DNA of 53,693 bases, taken from an uncultured Eubacteriales bacterium. Lineage in GTDB: Bacteria; Bacillota; Clostridia; TANB77; CAG-508. A program made the translations under genes and the position numbers. The stretch covers positions 1 through 53,693 of the forward strand of contig CASEEU010000050.1 in NCBI GenBank assembly GCA_949287075.1, read 5' to 3'. The notes under the pieces are model-generated. The model saw nothing but the letters and a program-made list of their open reading frames with translations. It ran no database searches and was not told the DNA's origin. Shown here in pieces: positions 15,362 to 24,948 of this stretch (position 1 is its first letter; every line of letters begins with the position of its first letter).

Positions 15362-17036
15362 TTATCTTCCATCTGTATTTGGATATTCTATGTCTCTAAA
15401 AGTATCTTCAATTAATTTAACTGCAAATTCTGGTGTTTGTGGTGGCAAAGTTACTGTTGAGATTCCTTCCATTTGTAAGTTACCAGGTGTTCCAGGAACT
15501 CCAAATAACCAATCTTTTAAATTATTGACAACAATAGGCTTTCCAGATCTATCTCTACCTGTCATATCTGTTCTAATTTTTGTTCTTTTAGCGATACCTT
15601 GTTTTAAAATTTCTTGTTTTAATATATCTCTTACATTGCCTGTTTTAGCTACCTTTTTTGGAATTGCAATTTTTGAAATTCTATGTTGTTTTCCTTTAAT
15701 AGAAGATTTTTGCCAATTACCATAAGGTGAAGGGTAGTAGGCATTTCTAAGGATTTCTTCTCTTGCTTCTTTTCTATCTTCTTCACTAATGAATTCATTA
15801 ATTGCATTATCAAATTCTCCTAAATCATAATTACGATTTAGTGCTTTTTGATATAAAGCGATATAAGCATCTTTATCCATTAATTCACTTTCTTTTAGCA
15901 TTCTAAAAGTTTGCGAAGAGTCATGATCAATATCGTTACCACGCCATTGTCTTTCATGCTCTGGGTCAAACTCACCAAACTTACTAATAGCACCTTTTTT
16001 GACAATAGCCTGTATATTTGGATTCACATTTTTTAATAACAATCCCAAATGATCCCAATCTAAAATCAGGTATTCTGCTTCACCATATGTTTGTAAATCA
16101 GCTGGTATAAATTTATTTTCTTTTTTTCTAGTTTCATGATCTTTTTTTATTTCTTCGAAAACGTTTCTGAATTCTAATGTGGCATCTTGTTCATCAATAT
16201 CATCCAAAAGTTTTAGAAATCCAAAGTTTCTAGATTTCATGAAATGATGATGCATAGAAGTAGGATTTAATCCTGTTATACCAAATGATTTGAATTTTTC
16301 AAAGTCTTGTCTAGAAAAAGAAGGTGTACTATTAATGGTATTGTAAAATATATTAAATCCATTATCATTTATAGCTTGGGCAATTTCTGAAGTAGGAATA
16401 TTGGCATCTATAGCATATTGAATAATAGTATTAAATTCACTAAATTCCATAGTGTTAGGATATTTCGAAAATTCTGCAAGCAGTTGTGATGCTTTTTCTT
16501 TATCTGGTTTTTCAGTAGTTTTGGCTATTAATTTTTCTGTTTGTATTTTTTTGAAGAAGTCGTGGTTTGAATTGCCATAGATTCTTAATTCGTATTGTTC
16601 TGGATTTGGAATACCTAACATTTCTAAAATATGTGAATAATTATCATAAATTGCTCTACCATATCCATTCCTCATATAATCCCATTCTACTCCAAAATTA
16701 ACCCATTTTTCTTCTTGATTTATACTGATAAAAGCTTTTGGTTCGAAACTTTTTTTAATGTTTTCTTCAGGTGTTTCTTCTCCTAATAGATGTTTCTTTT
16801 TTTGTTCTTGATAAGCTTTTTGATATGCAGAGTCTCTTAGAAAATAAGAGATTATATCAGTTTCATTTTTGTAAACAGTACCATGATAAAAAGAAAGTGG
16901 TTCTCCATTTTTGTCTGGAATTTCAAAGCTTTCTACAGGATAAATAGAGTTCACTAAATCATAATAGTCTTTCCATAATTTTGCAAGTTCTTCTTTTGTT
17001 CTTTGTGGTTTTCCGTGTTTCCATTTTTTGACTCAT
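15362..17036 (-). pseudogene. Large unknown gene, frameshifted at its fourth codon
   Basis: Function not recognised. A 530-residue open frame runs from 16954, and coding potential in the same frame extends upstream to 17033 without a start codon. An ATG at 17036 with AAAGGAGT upstream reads four codons in another frame. Removing one A from the A6 run at 17024-17029 joins them into about 557 residues starting MSQKWKHGKPQRTKEELAKL. The protein is soluble and acidic, with motifs such as SMHHHFMKSRNFGF and RQWRGNDIDHDSSQTFRM. It may be phase-variable, recently inactivated, or intact with a sequencing error. Initiation at the GTG at 16954 is a weaker alternative. Confidence 0.65.
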
Positions 17037-17180
17037 ATTTGTACTCCTTTCACGAATGCAAATTTAGATGATTATATCACTGTTTATCAGATTTTTCAAT
17101 CATTTGATGTTTTATATAAACGAAAACTTGAAATATCCCAAAAAATCTGTTATGATGATATACATAAAAGGAGAGGAAAG

Positions 17181-17567
17181 ATGGAAAAAGAAATATCACA
17201 AGAAGAGCAGTTAATACAAAGAAAACAGATAGCACAACAAAAGTATAGAGAGTTAATTTCATCTATACGAGTTCTAGCTATTAGAGCAATAGCAGAGGGG
17301 AATCAAGGTGTAAGTGAAAAACTAAAAAGATTAGCAAGATATTTAGAAGAAGTTAGAGCACAAAGACATCTATGTATGGTATCAGAAACAGATAGAATAG
17401 AAAAAGTCAGATATAATAAATTATTAGAATATGTTGACACACAATATGATGGAACAGAAAATGCATTAAAAGAAATATGTAGAGAATTAGATAAAAGAGA
17501 AGATATTGATGAAGTATTAAAATGTCATAATGAGAAAAATGATAAGCCAAAGGAAGAAGAAAGATAA
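17181..17567 (+). CDS. Hypothetical 128-residue helical protein
   Basis: Not recognised. The protein is almost entirely charged alpha helix (EEQLIQRKQIAQQKY at the start, RLARYLEEVRAQRH in the middle), with a disordered Lys/Glu tail. The start at 17181 follows AAAGGAG by 8 bases. Its stop codon is immediately followed by the ATG of rdgB, so the two are translationally coupled and cotranscribed. No membrane segment or signal peptide. Confidence 0.75.
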   Translation: MEKEISQEEQLIQRKQIAQQKYRELISSIRVLAIRAIAEGNQGVSEKLKRLARYLEEVRAQRHLCMVSETDRIEKVRYNKLLEYVDTQYDGTENALKEICRELDKREDIDEVLKCHNEKNDKPKEEER

Positions 17568-18149
17568 ATGAAAAAAGTCGTTGTAGCAACAAATAATGAA
17601 GGAAAGTTAAAAGAAATTAAGGATATAATAAAAGATTATGAACTATTATCTTTAAAAGATCTTGACTGCACAGTGGAAGTAGAAGAAAATAAAGACACAT
17701 TTGAAGGAAATTCTTTAAAGAAAGCGCAAGAAATTTCAGAAATATTACATATGCCTTGTATAGCAGATGATAGTGGACTATGTATTGATATATATGATGG
17801 ATGGCCAGGGGTTCATACTGCTAGGTTTTTAGGAGAAAATGCAACTGCAAAAGAAAGAAATCAATATATTTTAGAAAAAATGAAAAATTTAAAAGGTGTA
17901 GATAGAAAGGCAAGAGTAAAATGCTGTGTTACCTATTATGAAAATGGTAATTATGTACTTGGACAAGGAGAAATACAAGGAAAAATTGCAGAAGAGCCAA
18001 GAGGAGATAATGGATTTGGTTTTGATGAAATTTTTGAACTAGAAGATGGTAGAACATATGCAGAATTATCCAAAGAAGAAAAAAATCAAATGAGTCATCG
18101 AAAATTGGCTTTGCAAGATTTATTAAAAAAATTAGAACATCACATATAA
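17568..18149 (+). CDS. rdgB: XTP/dITP diphosphatase (RdgB/HAM1 family)
   Basis: Hydrolyses non-canonical purine nucleoside triphosphates (XTP, dITP, ITP) to monophosphates, keeping them out of DNA and RNA. The 193-residue protein has the family start VVVATNNEGKLKEI (residues 4-17), the metal-binding ADDSGLCID near 66-74, the PGVHTARF loop, and GFGFDEIF and MSHRKLAL near the C terminus. Full length with all conserved elements. It begins directly after the stop of the preceding small gene, and a terminator overlaps its end. Confidence 0.96.
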   Translation: MKKVVVATNNEGKLKEIKDIIKDYELLSLKDLDCTVEVEENKDTFEGNSLKKAQEISEILHMPCIADDSGLCIDIYDGWPGVHTARFLGENATAKERNQYILEKMKNLKGVDRKARVKCCVTYYENGNYVLGQGEIQGKIAEEPRGDNGFGFDEIFELEDGRTYAELSKEEKNQMSHRKLALQDLLKKLEHHI

Positions 18150-18178
18150 GGTTTCAAAAGATTCCTTTATATGTGATT
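18138..18178 (+). terminator. Rho-independent terminator of rdgB
   Basis: ATCACATATA pairs with TATATGTGAT and is followed by seven T. Its left arm includes the last codons of rdgB. Confidence 0.75.
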
Positions 18179-18184
18179 TTTTTG

Positions 18185-18405
18185 GTTTTCATATTTCTCC
18201 CTTGAAGGTGTCTGTTATGTTTTTTGAAATCATCGACGAATGTGCCGTGGAATAGATGTATAAATTCTTAGTTTTCAATAAATGAGGAAGCACGATAGCG
18301 AGAGGCTCGTTTATTGAAAGCTTAGAATTTATAATCTATGTAACAAGCCGAGGAGATATTTCAAAAAACATAACAGACATCTCCAAGGGAAGAGATACTT
18401 GAAAC
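18185..18405. repeat. Long two-stem palindrome between rdgB and addA
   Basis: Outer arms of about 46-50 bases (18185-18230 and 18356-18405) pair with few mismatches. An imperfect internal loop follows, then an inner stem of about 27 bp (18259-18285 with 18305-18331) and a 19-base apical loop containing CACGATAGCGAG. No reading frame. The design is shared with the palindrome at 30247-30512. Confidence 0.8.
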
Positions 18406-18478
18406 TTAAAACAAATATTCTTGTCATTCTTAAGAACGAATGATATAATCTAAAAAAACAATTAATAGGAGAAGAGAT

Positions 18479-21400
18479 ATGGCAGATGTTAAATGGACAA
18501 AAGAACAATCACAAGCAATTCATGAAAAAGGATCTAATATACTAGTTGCGGCAGCAGCCGGAAGTGGTAAAACAGCAGTATTAGTAGAAAGAATTATCAA
18601 TAAAATCATTAACGAAAAAATAGATATTGATAGATTATTGGTTGTAACCTTTACAAATGCGGCAGCGGCTGAAATGAGAGAAAGGGTATTAGAAGCAATT
18701 TATCAAAAATTAGATGAAACCCCAGAAAATGAAAATTTGCAAAGACAAATTACCTTATTAAATAAAGCCAGTATTTGTACAATTGATTCATTTTGTTTAG
18801 ATGTGGTAAGAAATCATTTTTATGAATTAGAAAATATATCACCGAATTTTAGAATTGCAGATACAACAGAAATTGAATTATTAAAACAAGAAGTATTGGA
18901 AGATATATTTGAAGAAAAATATGAAAATCAAGACGAGGACTTCGCCGAATTAATTAATACTTACACAAGTTACAGAGATGATACACCTTTAAAAGAATTG
19001 ATTTTAAAAATTTATACATATATTCAAAGTAATCCATTTCCAAATCAATGGTTAAATGAAAAAATAGAGATGTTCCATATTCAGGATTTTGAACAAGATT
19101 TTAGTCAAAATCCATGGGGAGAAATTTTATTAAAAGAGATAGAAGAAGAACTCATTGATGATATCAATACTTTAAAAGAACAAGGAGAAAACCTAGAAAA
19201 AAATCCAGATTTAGAAAAATATGCAAAAACGATTTTTGATGATATTGATAAATTAGAAATGCTAAAAGTAAATTTAAATAGTTGGGATAAGGCATATGCT
19301 ATTTATAGTAATTTGACATTTGCTACATGGCCAAGGCAAAAAATCGATTCAGCAATCAAAGACCAGGCAAAATTGGTCAGAGATGATATTAAAAAGAAAG
19401 TTACGAAAAAATTAAATAAAATCTTTATATACAATTCTGAAGAAGCTAATCAAGACATAGCAGATATGTATCCGATTTTAGTAAAATTAAAACAACTTAT
19501 TTTTGAATTTGGAGAAGAATTTTTAAAAAGAAAAAGAAATAAAAATATGGTAGATTTTAATGATATTGAACATTTGGCATTACAGGTTTTGATAAAAGAG
19601 GTAGATGGAAAAGTAGAACCAACAGAAGTTGCCAAAAACTATAAAGAAAAATTTGTAGAAATTGCCATTGATGAGTATCAAGATAGTAATATGGTACAAG
19701 AATACATTTTAACAGCGATTTCAAAAGGTAATAATATATTTATGGTAGGGGATGTCAAACAAAGTATTTATAAATTTAGACAAGCGATGCCAGATTTGTT
19801 TTTATCAAAATATAAAACATACCAATTAAAAGAAAATAAAAAAGATGAAGATGATTTAAAAATACAATTATTCAAAAACTTTAGAAGTAGAGAAAATGTA
19901 TTAGATTTTACCAATTTAATATTCCAAGACATTATGAGCGAAAATTTAGGAGAGATAGACTATACAGAAGAAGAATATTTGAATTTGGGAGCTAGTTATG
20001 AAGAAACATCACAAGAATTAGAAACAGAAATTGATGTGATTGATTTAAAAGAAAAAGAAGATTTGACACCAGAAGAAGAAGCGAGGGGGAATGAAGAATC
20101 ACAAGAGAGTGAGGAGACTGAAGAAACAACAGAAGAACGAGTAGAAGATATACAAGTTGAAGCTAGATTTGTAGCGAATAAAATAAAATCACTAGTAGAA
20201 AGCCATTTTCAAGTATTTGACAGAAAAATCAATGGATTTCGAGATATCCAATATAAAGATATTGTTATTTTGCTAAGATCGACTAAAGTCAATGCACCAA
20301 TTTTTGAAGAAGAAATGATCAATTTAGGAATGCCAGTATTTTCTGAAAGTTCCCAAGAATATCTAGATTCTATTGAAATTCAAACTATGATGAGCCTATT
20401 AAAGATTATTGATAATCCTATCCAAGACATTCCATTAGTAACTGTTTTAAGGTCACATATCGGAAATTTTACAGATGATGAATTGGTAGAAATTCGATTA
20501 TCTGATAAATATGATAATTTTTATACAGCTATGCAAAAGGCAAGAATTAATGTAAGTCACGAATTAAAAGAAAAAATAGATACGTTCTTTCATAACTTAG
20601 AGAAATGGAGAAAAGAAAAAGAATATTTAGCATTAGACGAATTTATCTGGAAATTGTATTCAGATACTCATTATTATACATATGTAGGATTGATGCCAAA
20701 TGGGGATTTAAGACAAGCCAATCTAAAGATGCTATTTGAAAGAGCAAAACAATATGAAACAGTCAGTTTTAAAGGATTGTATAATTTTATACAATTTATA
20801 GAAAAACTCCATGTAGGAAGCAATGATTTAGGGGCTGCAAAACTAATAGGGGAAAATGATGATGTTATCAGAATTATGAGTATTCATAAAAGTAAGGGAT
20901 TGGAATTTCCAGTTGTCTTTTTATCTGCAACTGGTAAACAATTTAATTTAATGGATTTAAATCAAAATATATTATTACATCAAGAATTAGGAATTGGCGT
21001 AAAATATATCGATTATGAAAGACAAGTTCAATATGATACCTTAACCAAAGAGGCTATTAGAAATAAGATTTTGACAGAAACCTTATCAGAAGAAATGAGA
21101 ATATTGTATGTTGCTTTAACAAGAGCCAAAGAAAAATTATATATCACAGGATTAAAAAAAGATTATGAAAAAGAAATTGAAAATATGCAAAAACAAGTTG
21201 GTCGTTATCATAAGGTAAATGACAAGATAAATTATATTTTAGTGAAGAAATATAAAAAGTATTTAGACTGGATTTTATTAGTTTATCTATATGAAAAAGT
21301 AAATAAAGACCAATTACTAACATTAAATGTATGGAATAAACAAGAACTATTAAAATCTTTTGCAAAACCAAAAGAAGAAATTGTAGATATTAAGGGACAG

Positions 21401-22213
21401 TTAGAAAGTATAACAGTAAGTAAAGAAGAGCTGGAGAAAATCAATACTATTTTGGAATATACTTATACACATCAATTATCAACAACCATTCCAACAATGA
21501 CTTCTGTTACAAAAATTAAGCAAATGAAAATGCAAGCAAATAGTAATTCGAATACAGATGCACTAGAAAAGAAAGAAGATACACATGTAATTAGCAAGCA
21601 AAACAATATAGAAGATGAACAAGGACTAGAAAATCAAAATGAAAATCAATTGACTTTCAATAAACCCAATTTCATGAGAGAAGATAAAGATGATGTCATA
21701 AGTCCTGCACAAAAAGGAACCTTGATTCATTTATGTATGCAAAGATTAGATGAAACAAAAGAATATACTTTAGAAACAATACAGGGCTTAATAGAAGATT
21801 TGGTAAAAAGAAAAATTATAACAGAAAAAGAAGCAAAAGCAATTAACCCATATAAGGTATTAGAATTTACAAAATCAATGATCTGGAAAGAGTTGAAAAC
21901 TGCAAAAAAAGTATATAGAGAAAGACCATTTTTTATTAATATACCAGCAAGAGAAATTTATGATGAAGACATAGAAGAGGAAATTTTGGTACAGGGAATT
22001 ATTGATTTATATTATATTAATCAAAAGAATGAAATTGTGTTAGTGGATTATAAAACAGACTATGTAGAAAAAGGAAAAGAAAACGAACTAGTAGAAAAAT
22101 ATATTTCACAATTAGAATTATATAAAAAGGCATTAGAAGAAAGTTTACAAAGAAAAGTAAATAAAACATATATATATTCTGTATATCTAGGAAAAGAAAT
22201 TGAAATTGCTTGA
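18479..22213 (+). CDS. addA: ATP-dependent helicase/nuclease subunit A
   Basis: The AddA subunit of the AddAB complex resects double-strand breaks for recombination. The 1244-residue protein has a UvrD-type helicase: Walker A AAAAGSGKT at residues 24-32, IDEYQDSN near 396, GDVKQSIYKFR near 420, MSIHKSKGLEFP near 800 and ALTRAKEKLY near 880. The C-terminal RecB-family nuclease shows GTLIHLCMQR and the catalytic GIIDLYY...LVDYKTD. An acidic low-complexity insertion lies around residues 530-560. AddB, which usually precedes it, is not here; the upstream neighbour is a palindrome and rdgB. AGGAGA precedes the ATG. Confidence 0.96.
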   Translation: MADVKWTKEQSQAIHEKGSNILVAAAAGSGKTAVLVERIINKIINEKIDIDRLLVVTFTNAAAAEMRERVLEAIYQKLDETPENENLQRQITLLNKASICTIDSFCLDVVRNHFYELENISPNFRIADTTEIELLKQEVLEDIFEEKYENQDEDFAELINTYTSYRDDTPLKELILKIYTYIQSNPFPNQWLNEKIEMFHIQDFEQDFSQNPWGEILLKEIEEELIDDINTLKEQGENLEKNPDLEKYAKTIFDDIDKLEMLKVNLNSWDKAYAIYSNLTFATWPRQKIDSAIKDQAKLVRDDIKKKVTKKLNKIFIYNSEEANQDIADMYPILVKLKQLIFEFGEEFLKRKRNKNMVDFNDIEHLALQVLIKEVDGKVEPTEVAKNYKEKFVEIAIDEYQDSNMVQEYILTAISKGNNIFMVGDVKQSIYKFRQAMPDLFLSKYKTYQLKENKKDEDDLKIQLFKNFRSRENVLDFTNLIFQDIMSENLGEIDYTEEEYLNLGASYEETSQELETEIDVIDLKEKEDLTPEEEARGNEESQESEETEETTEERVEDIQVEARFVANKIKSLVESHFQVFDRKINGFRDIQYKDIVILLRSTKVNAPIFEEEMINLGMPVFSESSQEYLDSIEIQTMMSLLKIIDNPIQDIPLVTVLRSHIGNFTDDELVEIRLSDKYDNFYTAMQKARINVSHELKEKIDTFFHNLEKWRKEKEYLALDEFIWKLYSDTHYYTYVGLMPNGDLRQANLKMLFERAKQYETVSFKGLYNFIQFIEKLHVGSNDLGAAKLIGENDDVIRIMSIHKSKGLEFPVVFLSATGKQFNLMDLNQNILLHQELGIGVKYIDYERQVQYDTLTKEAIRNKILTETLSEEMRILYVALTRAKEKLYITGLKKDYEKEIENMQKQVGRYHKVNDKINYILVKKYKKYLDWILLVYLYEKVNKDQLLTLNVWNKQELLKSFAKPKEEIVDIKGQLESITVSKEELEKINTILEYTYTHQLSTTIPTMTSVTKIKQMKMQANSNSNTDALEKKEDTHVISKQNNIEDEQGLENQNENQLTFNKPNFMREDKDDVISPAQKGTLIHLCMQRLDETKEYTLETIQGLIEDLVKRKIITEKEAKAINPYKVLEFTKSMIWKELKTAKKVYRERPFFINIPAREIYDEDIEEEILVQGIIDLYYINQKNEIVLVDYKTDYVEKGKENELVEKYISQLELYKKALEESLQRKVNKTYIYSVYLGKEIEIA

Positions 22214-22238
22214 AAATTATGTAGACTTTTGGTATAAT
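22210..22238 (+). promoter_or_regulatory. Promoter of the FxLYD-like membrane protein
   Basis: TTGAAA (22210-22215), a 17-base spacer and TATAAT (22233-22238). The -35 box overlaps the stop codon of addA. Confidence 0.65.
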
Positions 22239-22270
22239 TAGTATAGATTGTAAAGAAATGGGGAAGAAAA

Positions 22271-22741
22271 ATGAACAGAGTAAAAACTTTATTAATGTAT
22301 GCCTTATGGGTAGTACTATTTATCATATTTTCTGAGTTTTTAATTAATGTTGCTTTAAATTCATCATATAAACCAATAGAAAGAAGAGATAATGTATCAC
22401 AAGTCAATGTATATCAGGCAGAGGCAACCCTTGTTAATGGAAGAATAAGAGGATTAATTACAAATTCAGAAACAGATAATATTAGTAATAAATATTTGGA
22501 ATTTGATTTCTACTCTGAAAGAGATGTGTATTTAGGGAGAAAAATCATAAATGTTAATGAATTACAACCTGGTGAAACACAAAACTTTGAAATTTTATTC
22601 AAATTAGAAAATGTAAATTATTATACAGTAAGTGTATTAGATGAAAAACCAGAAGGTCAAGAAATAGAAATTCTTCCAGAAGGTTGGACAACAGCAGAAA
22701 TCTTAGTTGCAACAGCATTTACATTACTAATTTTCTGGTAA
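22271..22741 (+). CDS. Membrane protein with FxLYD-like domain
   Basis: A 156-residue protein with a transmembrane segment at residues ~7-28, an extracytoplasmic beta-rich domain (~45-125) and a second hydrophobic segment at the very C terminus (~138-156). The middle domain follows the FxLYD pattern: GLITNSE...YLEFDFYSERDVYLGRKIINVNELQPGE. Such domains are common in surface proteins of unknown function. It has its own promoter and converges on rqcH. The role is unknown. Confidence 0.75.
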   Translation: MNRVKTLLMYALWVVLFIIFSEFLINVALNSSYKPIERRDNVSQVNVYQAEATLVNGRIRGLITNSETDNISNKYLEFDFYSERDVYLGRKIINVNELQPGETQNFEILFKLENVNYYTVSVLDEKPEGQEIEILPEGWTTAEILVATAFTLLIFW

Positions 22742-22749
22742 ACGTTAGG

Positions 22750-22964
22750 GACGTGTCAAATCGTTCAAAAATTGAACAAAAGGGACAGACATAGACACTT
22801 TTTAAAAATATATTCACTAAAAAATATAGGATATAAAGTCATTACACAATTTTGTATAAGCTAAATTGTTGCATTTTTATATCCTATATTTTTTAGATAT
22901 CATTGATTAAAAAAAGAATTTATGTCTGTCCCTTTTGTTCAATTTTTGAATGATTTAACATGTC
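22750..22964. repeat. Nested palindrome between convergent genes (core type 1)
   Basis: Outer arms 22750-22793 and 22921-22964 match at 41 of 44 positions as inverted repeats. Inside are a perfect 19-bp stem (22819-22837 with 22876-22894) and an inner ACAATTT/AAATTGT pair. The core around TATAAAGTCATT...ATTTTGTATAAGCTAAATT recurs at 43636-43683. The right arm encodes the last residues of rqcH. It may be a mobile palindromic element and a bidirectional terminator. Confidence 0.85.
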
Positions 22965-24722
22965 TCCAACATTCACATAAAGGGTTTTATTATTTTTATA
23001 AATTACCATACCAGGTTTGGCACCATTCGGCTTTTTAACATATTTTACTTCACAAATGTCTACAGGGACATTTGAAGAATTTTTAGCTTTACTGTGATAA
23101 GCTGCAATTTCTGCACATTTTAGTAAAATATCATCTTGAGGAAGAGGATTACCATTTAATACTAAAATACAATGGCTTCCATGAATCTCTTTTGTATGAA
23201 ACCATAAATCAGTTTTTTTGGCATATTTTAAAGTTAGATAATCATTTTCCATATTGTTTCTACCAACTAAAAATGTATAATCTTCTATTTTATATTTAAT
23301 TGGATTAAAATGTACATATTTATTTTTTGTTAATTTTGATTTTTTTACTTTTGGATTTTTCTTTTCTTTATATTTTTCTGTTCTTTCTTTAAAAACAGGA
23401 CTTTCAGAAATTTCCTCAAAAACATTACTAATATCTTCTATAGTAGAACAAGCTTCTAATTCATAAATAACACTTTCAATATAATCTAAATCTTTCATGG
23501 TCTCTTCTTTTTGTTGTCCAACAATTAACAAAGCATTTTTTAATTTTGTATATTTTTTAAAAAATAGTTTAGCATTATGACTAGGAGAATAACGTTTATC
23601 CAAAGGGATGGTAATTAGCTTATTATTATCATAATAATTTTCCAAAGATACGGTATCTGTATTCTCATTTTTTATTTTATACAAATTTGCTGTAATAAGT
23701 TCACCATATAATTTATAAGTATCCATATGGTTACATTCTTTTAATTTTTCATTAATGTTATATAATCTCTTGTTATATTTTTTAAGTGTATCTAAAATAA
23801 ATTTCGAAATACTATTTCTGTATATCTTAAATTCTTCAGAGGTTTCTTTATGAAAATAATAATCATCAATGAAAAAGTTAAGACTAAAAGGTTCAGAAGA
23901 ATCTGAAGAATCTTTTATACATAAAGCATAATCTTTTACATTTCCTTTAGCATCTAGTATTGTATCAAATCCTAAATGTAAACTATCTGTTGCTTGAATA
24001 ATATCTTTTATATTTGTATAAATTGCTTCTAAGCTTATATTTTCTATCTTTAAAGAGATATCTAAGTTTAGGGTTTCAATGATGTGACTGATAAATCCTT
24101 TACTAATTCCATTAAATATATTGGAAATCTGTAAAGGTACATCTGAAATATGCATAGTATCAAAATTCAAATTTAATTTTGATTTAAAATCTTCAAAATT
24201 ATTTACCTCTAAAAAATTCAATTTATTTGTAGAAGGATATACATATTTTACATGTGGGACAATTTCTCTGGTTAATTCATTATCAGAAGAAATATGTCTT
24301 AAACTATCTATAATCATATTATTTTCATCCAATAAAATGACATTACAATGTTTACCCATTAATTCGATAATCAATTTTTTGGTGATAATATCATCTATAT
24401 CATCAAATCCTTCAAACTCTATCGTAATAACTCTTTCTAAGTTCACAGAAAGAATGTTTTTAATGCGCAATCCAATTAAATGTTTTCTTAATAACATACA
24501 AAAATTTAGTGCATTTTTAGGATTCGGTTTTGTATGAGTCGTTAAATGCAATCTATAATTTTGTGCATTTGTACAAATTTGTAATGCATAATTAACACCA
24601 TTTAAATAAAAACCTAAAATAATATCATTTTTATTAGGTTCATAGACTTTATCAATTCTACTACCAACTAGTTGTTGTAATTCAGAGGTAATTGCTTTTG
24701 TAACAATTCCATCAAATGCCAT
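22920..24722 (-). CDS. rqcH: Rqc2 homologue RqcH (NFACT family)
   Basis: RqcH binds stalled 50S subunits with peptidyl-tRNA and adds C-terminal alanine tails that mark the nascent chain for degradation. The 600-residue protein starts MAFDGIVTKAI with the NFACT-N domain, has a helical middle with coiled coils, and carries the NFACT-R core DLWFHTKEIHGSHCI near 520. The C terminus NHSKIEQKGQT is encoded by the arm of a palindromic repeat and is not a usual family ending. Older annotations call this family fibronectin-binding. It is divergent from nagZ. Confidence 0.94.
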   Translation of the reverse strand: MAFDGIVTKAITSELQQLVGSRIDKVYEPNKNDIILGFYLNGVNYALQICTNAQNYRLHLTTHTKPNPKNALNFCMLLRKHLIGLRIKNILSVNLERVITIEFEGFDDIDDIITKKLIIELMGKHCNVILLDENNMIIDSLRHISSDNELTREIVPHVKYVYPSTNKLNFLEVNNFEDFKSKLNLNFDTMHISDVPLQISNIFNGISKGFISHIIETLNLDISLKIENISLEAIYTNIKDIIQATDSLHLGFDTILDAKGNVKDYALCIKDSSDSSEPFSLNFFIDDYYFHKETSEEFKIYRNSISKFILDTLKKYNKRLYNINEKLKECNHMDTYKLYGELITANLYKIKNENTDTVSLENYYDNNKLITIPLDKRYSPSHNAKLFFKKYTKLKNALLIVGQQKEETMKDLDYIESVIYELEACSTIEDISNVFEEISESPVFKERTEKYKEKKNPKVKKSKLTKNKYVHFNPIKYKIEDYTFLVGRNNMENDYLTLKYAKKTDLWFHTKEIHGSHCILVLNGNPLPQDDILLKCAEIAAYHSKAKNSSNVPVDICEVKYVKKPNGAKPGMVIYKNNKTLYVNVGDMLNHSKIEQKGQT

Positions 24723-24884
24723 AGCTTGTCACTCCTTTATTTGCATCTATACGCCTTCTATCATATCACATTTTTATAAACAAATCTAGTTACGCTAGAC
24801 TTTTCGTGTAAAAATGTATTGATAAATTAATTTTTTAATTATATAATAAAGAAAAATAAGAAGTTTAACTTTGTTGTATACGGA

Positions 24885-24940
24885 AAAATCCTATATATAA
24901 TCAAGATAAAAGTTGATTTTTCTTATACAATAAAAAAGGA
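24885..24940 (+). repeat. Dispersed hairpin box, copy upstream of nagZ
   Basis: TTGTATACGGAAAAATC pairs with GATTTTTCTTATACAA across a loop that includes ATCAAGATA. It is followed by AATAAAAAAG. A second copy with the same arms and loop core lies at 44496-44565 upstream of holA. Both stand just before a ribosome site, so a 5'-leader element or a small palindromic repeat is possible. Confidence 0.7.
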
Positions 24941-24948
24941 AGATGCCT

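Noticed and set aside
22750..22964. Insertion sequence with transposase
   Set aside because: There is no coding frame inside any of the four long palindromes; they are non-coding repeats.
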